A stretch of DNA of 64,000 nt from positions 1-64,000 of the forward strand of contig CAZKJH010000002.1 of NCBI GenBank assembly GCA_964553035.1. The letters run 5' to 3'. The notes under the pieces were generated by a model. It saw only the letters and a list, made by a program, of their open reading frames with translations, had not been told where the DNA came from and ran no database searches. This stretch comes from JBBQIY01 sp964553035 (GTDB lineage: Bacteria; Verrucomicrobiota; Kiritimatiellia; RFP12; UBA3636). The translations under genes and the position numbers were made by a program. Positions 60,050 through 64,000 of the stretch are shown here, in pieces (within the stretch, counting starts at the first letter, position 1; every line of letters starts with the position of its first letter).

Positions 60050-60991
60050 ATGAACTACGGACGTCTTTTTGGACACAATTACACAAAACAGGGTTTCTAC
60101 ATGATCTCCCTGGTAACCGAACCACGTCGTGCCCTTTTTTCGAACATTATCAGCGGCCATGTTGTGCGCACCCTTGCCGGCGGTGCCCTGCAGGATGCCT
60201 GGCTCAAACTCGGCGAGGAAGCACCATCTATTTCGTTGGAAGCCAGCGCGATTATGCCCGATCACTTCCACGGCACGCTTGTTGTGAAAGATGGAGGAGG
60301 AAAGAGCCTCGACTGGCATGTATCCCGCCTGAAGGGCCGTGTTACGCACGCCGTCCGCAAGCTCGAAAATAATCCCGCGCTTCAGGTTTGGGAAGTTGGC
60401 TTCCACGACTGGGTCTCGCTGAATACAGAGATGTTCCGGTCGTTTAAAAACTACGTTTCTGACAACCCGAAGCGCTGGCAGCTCCGGCATGATAACCGCG
60501 CGCTGTTTATGAAGCACCAGGCGGTAACGCACTGGAGGTTGAATACGCCGCCCGCAAGCGGTGGCGCTCAGCTACTTGGCTGCGGCACGTGTGCCATGCA
60601 ATGGAGCGCGATGGGGGATAGGGCGCTGCTCGATTACCCGATGCTAATGCCCATTATCATAAGCCGTAAGACCACGGGAAATACGCTCGCCTCAGAAATA
60701 AGCCGCATCATCGAAGCGATTAAAAACGGTGCGGTTCCCATCAGCGGCTTCATCTCGCCAGGCGAAAGGGAGGTTTTGAAAAGCATTGTCTCGCTTCCGC
60801 GTACGCGCCTTATCTGCATGCTCCCGTATGGCATGGCTGAATATAGGCCAAATGGCCTCGCTGTGGAAGCTATCGCCGCCAGCAAAATGCTCGTGCTCTC
60901 CGCATTTCCAGCTTCTGTTCCTCCTTCGCCCATCAGCTACGAAAACTGCCACGCCAACAACGCCCTCGCCCAAGCCATTGCAGGTAGCTGT
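60050..60991 (+). CDS. RAYT-like Y1 transposase fused to a DprA-like domain
   Basis: A protein of at least 314 residues. The N-terminal part (about 1-165) is a REP-associated/IS200-type tyrosine transposase: the HUH motif is in IMPDHFHGTLVV, LKGRVTHAVRKL is the K-rich helix, VWEVGFHDWVSL is typical, and the nucleophile Tyr is in SFKNYVSDNPKRW. From about residue 180 a different fold follows: VPISGFISPGEREVLKSIVS and LVLSAFPASVPPSPISYE, then CHANNALAQAIAG, which recall the DprA Rossmann domain. I do not know this combination. The reading enters the N gap, so the true end is uncertain, but both domains look complete. Confidence 0.75.
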
Positions 60992-61091
60992 NNNNNNNNN
61001 NNNNNNNNNNNNNNNNNNNNNNNNNNNNNNNNNNNNNNNNNNNNNNNNNNNNNNNNNNNNNNNNNNNNNNNNNNNNNNNNNNNNNNNNNNN
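60992..61091. other. Assembly gap
   Basis: Exactly 100 N, a scaffold placeholder, with the same 19-base repeat sequence visible on the right side and its beginning GTAGCTG on the left. Confidence 0.99.
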
Positions 61092-61165
61092 AGCTGAGCA
61101 CCGTCGCTGTAGCTGAGCACCGTCGCTGTAGCTGAGCACCGTCGCTGTAGCTGAGCACCGTCGCT
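61092..61165. repeat. 19-bp tandem repeat with GTAG head
   Basis: Unit GTAGCTGAGCACCGTCGCT: three full copies at 61109-61127, 61128-61146 and 61147-61165 and a partial copy at 61092-61108, running into the gap on the left. The true copy number is unknown. The last unit pairs with downstream CACGGTG to make a hairpin GCACCGT...ACGGTGT. Confidence 0.9.
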
Positions 61166-61178
61166 TGCGCACGGTGTA

Positions 61179-64000
61179 TTAAAGATACGGCGCCGTCAGC
61201 GATGCGGCGCACTGCACCACCGCTTCCGGCGGCCCACAGGCGATAATCTCACCTCCCGCATCGCCACCACCAAGCCCCATGTCAATGATCCAGTCGGCGG
61301 CACGCATCACATCGGGATTATGCTCAATCACGATCACCGTATGCCCAGCATCGCGTAGCCGCACCAGTATCATCAGCAGCTTGCGAACATCGTCAAAGTG
61401 CAGTCCTGTAGTCGGTTCATCGAGAATATAAACGGTATGTTTTTCGGGTGGACGCGAAAGCTCGGTCGAGAGCTGCAAACGTTGCGCTTCACCACCGGAA
61501 AGCGTTGCCGCCGATTGGCCAAGTTGCAAATACCCTAGCCCTACATCATCGAGCGTCTTGAGTTTCCGTGCCAGTGCCGGCACATTGGCAAAAACTTCCA
61601 CCGCTTCAGAAACAGTAAGATTGAGCACATCGGCGATCGAGCGGCCGGCGTAATGGACTTCGAGCGTTTCTTTGTTATACCGCCGACCACCGCACTGCTC
61701 GCACGTCACCGAAACATCGGGAAGGAAACTCATCTCAAGATGGATCTGCCCGTCGCCTTTGCAAATCTCGCAGCGACCGCCCTTAACGTTGAAGCTAAAG
61801 CGGCTTGCCGTGTACCCACGCGCTTTAGCCGCCGCCGTCGCAGCATAGAGCTTGCGTATCGTGTCAAACGCGCCTGTGTAGGTCAAAGGGTTACTACGCG
61901 ATGATCGACCAATCGGCGATTTGTCAATCACGATCAGTTTATCCACATACTCCACACCGAAAATCCCCTCGCATCGGGTAAACACGAAGTTCTCGCGATC
62001 ACGATACGGACGCGCCAGATAGCCTTCAAGATTATGCCGAAGCACATCATCAACGAGAGACGATTTACCCGAGCCTGAGACACCCGTCACCACGGTCAAG
62101 CATCCGAGCGGAAATTTCGTTGTTACCTTCTTCAAATTATGCACTGTCGCTGCCATTACCGTTAAATAGCGACCATCCGGTGCATGCCGAGACGGAATAC
62201 AAGGCTTCTCGACACCTGTCAAAAAGCGTGCGGTAAGCGAATCGCGGCTCTTCAAAAGATCCTGCACGGAGCCTTCAAACATCACGCTCCCACCCTGCCT
62301 ACCGGCACCCAGACCGATGTCGATGACGTGATCGGCCTGACGGATCATCGCTTCATCATGTTCAACCACGATCAGTGTATTGCCATTTCCCTGCAATTTG
62401 CGGAGCATGGCGATGAGCATTTCATTATCATGCGGATGCAAACCAATCGTCGGTTCATCTAGCACGTACATCACGCCAGAAAGACCAGTGCCAATTTGGG
62501 AGGCCAGCCGGATGCGTTGCATCTCGCCGCCTGAAAGCGTTGCGCTCTCGCGATCCCCAGTCAGATAGCCAAGCCCCACGTTGATGAGGAAGTCCAGTCT
62601 ATCCTTAAGACCGTTCACGACGTTGTCGGCAATGATATGCTGATTGGGAGTCAAGGGCAGGGTCTCCACCCAGCCACGCAGCACCTCAACAGGCCTACCG
62701 AGCAAATCAGCGATATTCACGTCCGCCTCGTCTGGGTGCGGAATGCGGCAAGCGAGGATCTCAGGACGCATCCGGAGTCCGCCACAGCTCCTGCACTGAC
62801 GACGTGACATGAAGCTTCGCAATACTGTCTTCATCGACTCTGATTCGCTTTCATGAAGCCTTCGAATTAAATTCGGCATTACGCCCTCGTAGACTTGTTT
62901 GGAACGGCGGATATTGCTACGCACCTTCTTCGTGATAACAAGTTCCTCCTCGCCTGAACCGTAGAGAATAATTTTTTGCGTCTCTTCAGAAAGCTCACGC
63001 CATGGTGTGGCAAGGTCGATACCCTGCCACGCGGCAACGGATTTAAGCATCATATTGAACGAGCCAACAAGGCGTTTGGGGCCTCGGCGCCACGGGCGTA
63101 TTGCACCAGCGGCCAAGGAAATAGAATTGTCGGGTACAACAAGCGCTTCTTCGAAATACGCCTCTTTCCCAAGTCCTTGGCATACCGGGCAGGCACCAAC
63201 GTGGCTATTAAAGGAAAAACTCGCAGGCTTGAGCGTTTCGAACGAAATACCACAATCGGAACATTCGTTGCGTTCGCTGTAGTTCTCGACAACTTCTTTC
63301 TCGTTGGGACTCATGCACAAGACACAGAGCGACCCCTTGCCATGCTGGAGCGACAATTCGACAGAATCCGTGATGCGGCGACGCACATCCGGTTTGACGA
63401 CGATGCGATCCACCACTGCCTCAACGATAGAGCCTTCGCTCTCGTCTCCAGATTGAATCTCTTCAAGTGAACGGATTTTACCGTCAACGCGCAAGCGCAC
63501 GAAACCTGCTTTCGCCGCCTCCTCCACGCACTGCGCCATTTTCATGCGACTCTTCTTACGGCGTAGCGGAGCAAGAATGGTCAACCGCGTTCCATCGGGA
63601 TTAGCGAGAAGCTTTTCGACTATATTTTCCGCGCTGGTGGCACCCACTACTTTTCCGCAAACATGGCAATGTGGGATGCCGATGTAGGCGAACAAGAGAC
63701 GAAGGTGATCATGTAGCTCCGTTGTCGTGGCAAGGATCGAGCGTGGCCCTGGCGTCGAGGCATGCTGTTCAATCGATATGGCTGGAGAGAGTCCACGCAC
63801 CGAGTCAACATCCGGCTTATCCATCTGGTCGAGAAACTGTCTGGCATAGGCTGGCAGGCTCTCCAGATAGCGGCGTTGCCCTTCAGCAAAGAGCGTATCG
63901 AAGGCAAGTGACGATTTCCCAGAACCGGAAACGCCCGTGATGACCGTGAGTTGATTACGGGGAATTGTAACGGAGATATTCTTGAGGTTGTGCACCCGTG
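61179..64000 (-). CDS. uvrA: UvrA excinuclease subunit (5' part beyond window)
   Basis: Damage-recognition ATPase of nucleotide excision repair. 938 residues or more are visible; the usual full length is about 940, so only the first few residues (RGAR before HNLKNI) are missing at the right edge. Walker A1 is GVSGSGKSSLAFDTL. Zinc-finger cysteines are in NECSDCGISFETLKP, in HVGACPVCQGLG, and in GGRCEICKGDG with VTCEQCGGRRYN. The signature motifs are LSGGEMQRIRLAS and LSGGEAQRLQLST, Walker A2 is GVSGSGKSSLVDDVL, and Walker B is VYILDEPTTGLH. It ends with SLTAPYL. It converges on the RAYT-like gene across the repeat. Confidence 0.97.
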   Translation of the reverse strand, partial: RVHNLKNISVTIPRNQLTVITGVSGSGKSSLAFDTLFAEGQRRYLESLPAYARQFLDQMDKPDVDSVRGLSPAISIEQHASTPGPRSILATTTELHDHLRLLFAYIGIPHCHVCGKVVGATSAENIVEKLLANPDGTRLTILAPLRRKKSRMKMAQCVEEAAKAGFVRLRVDGKIRSLEEIQSGDESEGSIVEAVVDRIVVKPDVRRRITDSVELSLQHGKGSLCVLCMSPNEKEVVENYSERNECSDCGISFETLKPASFSFNSHVGACPVCQGLGKEAYFEEALVVPDNSISLAAGAIRPWRRGPKRLVGSFNMMLKSVAAWQGIDLATPWRELSEETQKIILYGSGEEELVITKKVRSNIRRSKQVYEGVMPNLIRRLHESESESMKTVLRSFMSRRQCRSCGGLRMRPEILACRIPHPDEADVNIADLLGRPVEVLRGWVETLPLTPNQHIIADNVVNGLKDRLDFLINVGLGYLTGDRESATLSGGEMQRIRLASQIGTGLSGVMYVLDEPTIGLHPHDNEMLIAMLRKLQGNGNTLIVVEHDEAMIRQADHVIDIGLGAGRQGGSVMFEGSVQDLLKSRDSLTARFLTGVEKPCIPSRHAPDGRYLTVMAATVHNLKKVTTKFPLGCLTVVTGVSGSGKSSLVDDVLRHNLEGYLARPYRDRENFVFTRCEGIFGVEYVDKLIVIDKSPIGRSSRSNPLTYTGAFDTIRKLYAATAAAKARGYTASRFSFNVKGGRCEICKGDGQIHLEMSFLPDVSVTCEQCGGRRYNKETLEVHYAGRSIADVLNLTVSEAVEVFANVPALARKLKTLDDVGLGYLQLGQSAATLSGGEAQRLQLSTELSRPPEKHTVYILDEPTTGLHFDDVRKLLMILVRLRDAGHTVIVIEHNPDVMRAADWIIDMGLGGGDAGGEIIACGPPEAVVQCAASLTAPYL

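Noticed and set aside
61092..61165. CRISPR array
   Set aside because: The units are contiguous with no unique spacers, and no cas genes are in the window.

Overview
The window looks like a chromosomal segment of a PVC-group bacterium, most plausibly Kiritimatiellota or a close Verrucomicrobia relative. The pointers are a secreted protein with a VPEP-type C-terminal sorting signal, a DUF1559-like pseudopilin, a GspG-like protein with a zinc ribbon, a DUF2723/TPR membrane protein, intracellular fucose-use genes, LPS heptosyltransferase (so an outer membrane) and many palindromic repeats. No rRNA or phylogenetic marker was aligned, so the phylum is an inference. A run of 100 N at 60992-61091 marks a scaffold join inside a tandem repeat.

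Layout. 0-4 kb: secreted SGNH esterase and an A+T-rich aconitase. 4.1-9.5 kb: tightly packed TPR membrane protein, thiouridylase-like protein and glycosyltransferase. 9.6-15.7 kb (minus): MFS exporter, SGNH hydrolase and the bioB-bioA-bioF operon with its promoter. 15.8-20 kb: IS630 remnant, RluA-type pseudouridine synthase, NtrC/kinase pair, and an antitoxin with a broken ParE toxin. 20.3-26 kb: tRNA-Thr, a second RluA enzyme, GspG-like protein, HisI-like protein, rubredoxin, pseudopilin, SDR and sn-glycerol-1-phosphate dehydrogenase. 26-29.7 kb: coupled operon of ABC ATPase, ABC-2 permease, BtuF-like protein and amidohydrolase, then a flavin reductase. 29.7-31.8 kb: ThuA-like protein, GFO/IDH/MocA dehydrogenase and a complete MITE. 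31.9-38.2 kb: RND efflux operon whose first gene reads as one MarR-TolC frame. 38.5-45 kb: pheS coupled to an alpha-L-fucosidase, two tRNAs, heptosyltransferase and L-fucose isomerase. 44.9-47.6 kb: three secreted proteins and two foldback elements. 47.6-54.5 kb (minus): FAD dehydrogenase, ClC, RNase III, Xer recombinase, lipoprotein, CorA. 54.6-60 kb: purC and a Yej-type peptide importer without its binding protein. 60-64 kb: a Y1-type (HUH) transposase fused to a DprA-like domain, a 19-bp tandem repeat and uvrA, which runs off the right edge.

Connections. Alpha-L-fucosidase plus L-fucose isomerase, with two esterases, fit life on fucosylated or acetylated glycans. The MarR/TolC/MFP/RND genes form one tripartite efflux operon. 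The kinase and NtrC regulator form a sigma-54 two-component system.

Most unusual signal: a RAYT-like protein with an extra DprA-like domain, together with several palindromes in the same window that each carry a GTAG foot (31.7, 53.3 and 58.2 kb) and a GTAG-headed tandem repeat beside the gene. One palindrome pair sits inside a 153-bp MITE with perfect 18-bp inverted ends and a 9-bp target duplication. Other oddities are an RND pump without the usual membrane aspartates, a HisI-like protein without its Asp triad, and an atypical initiator tRNA.
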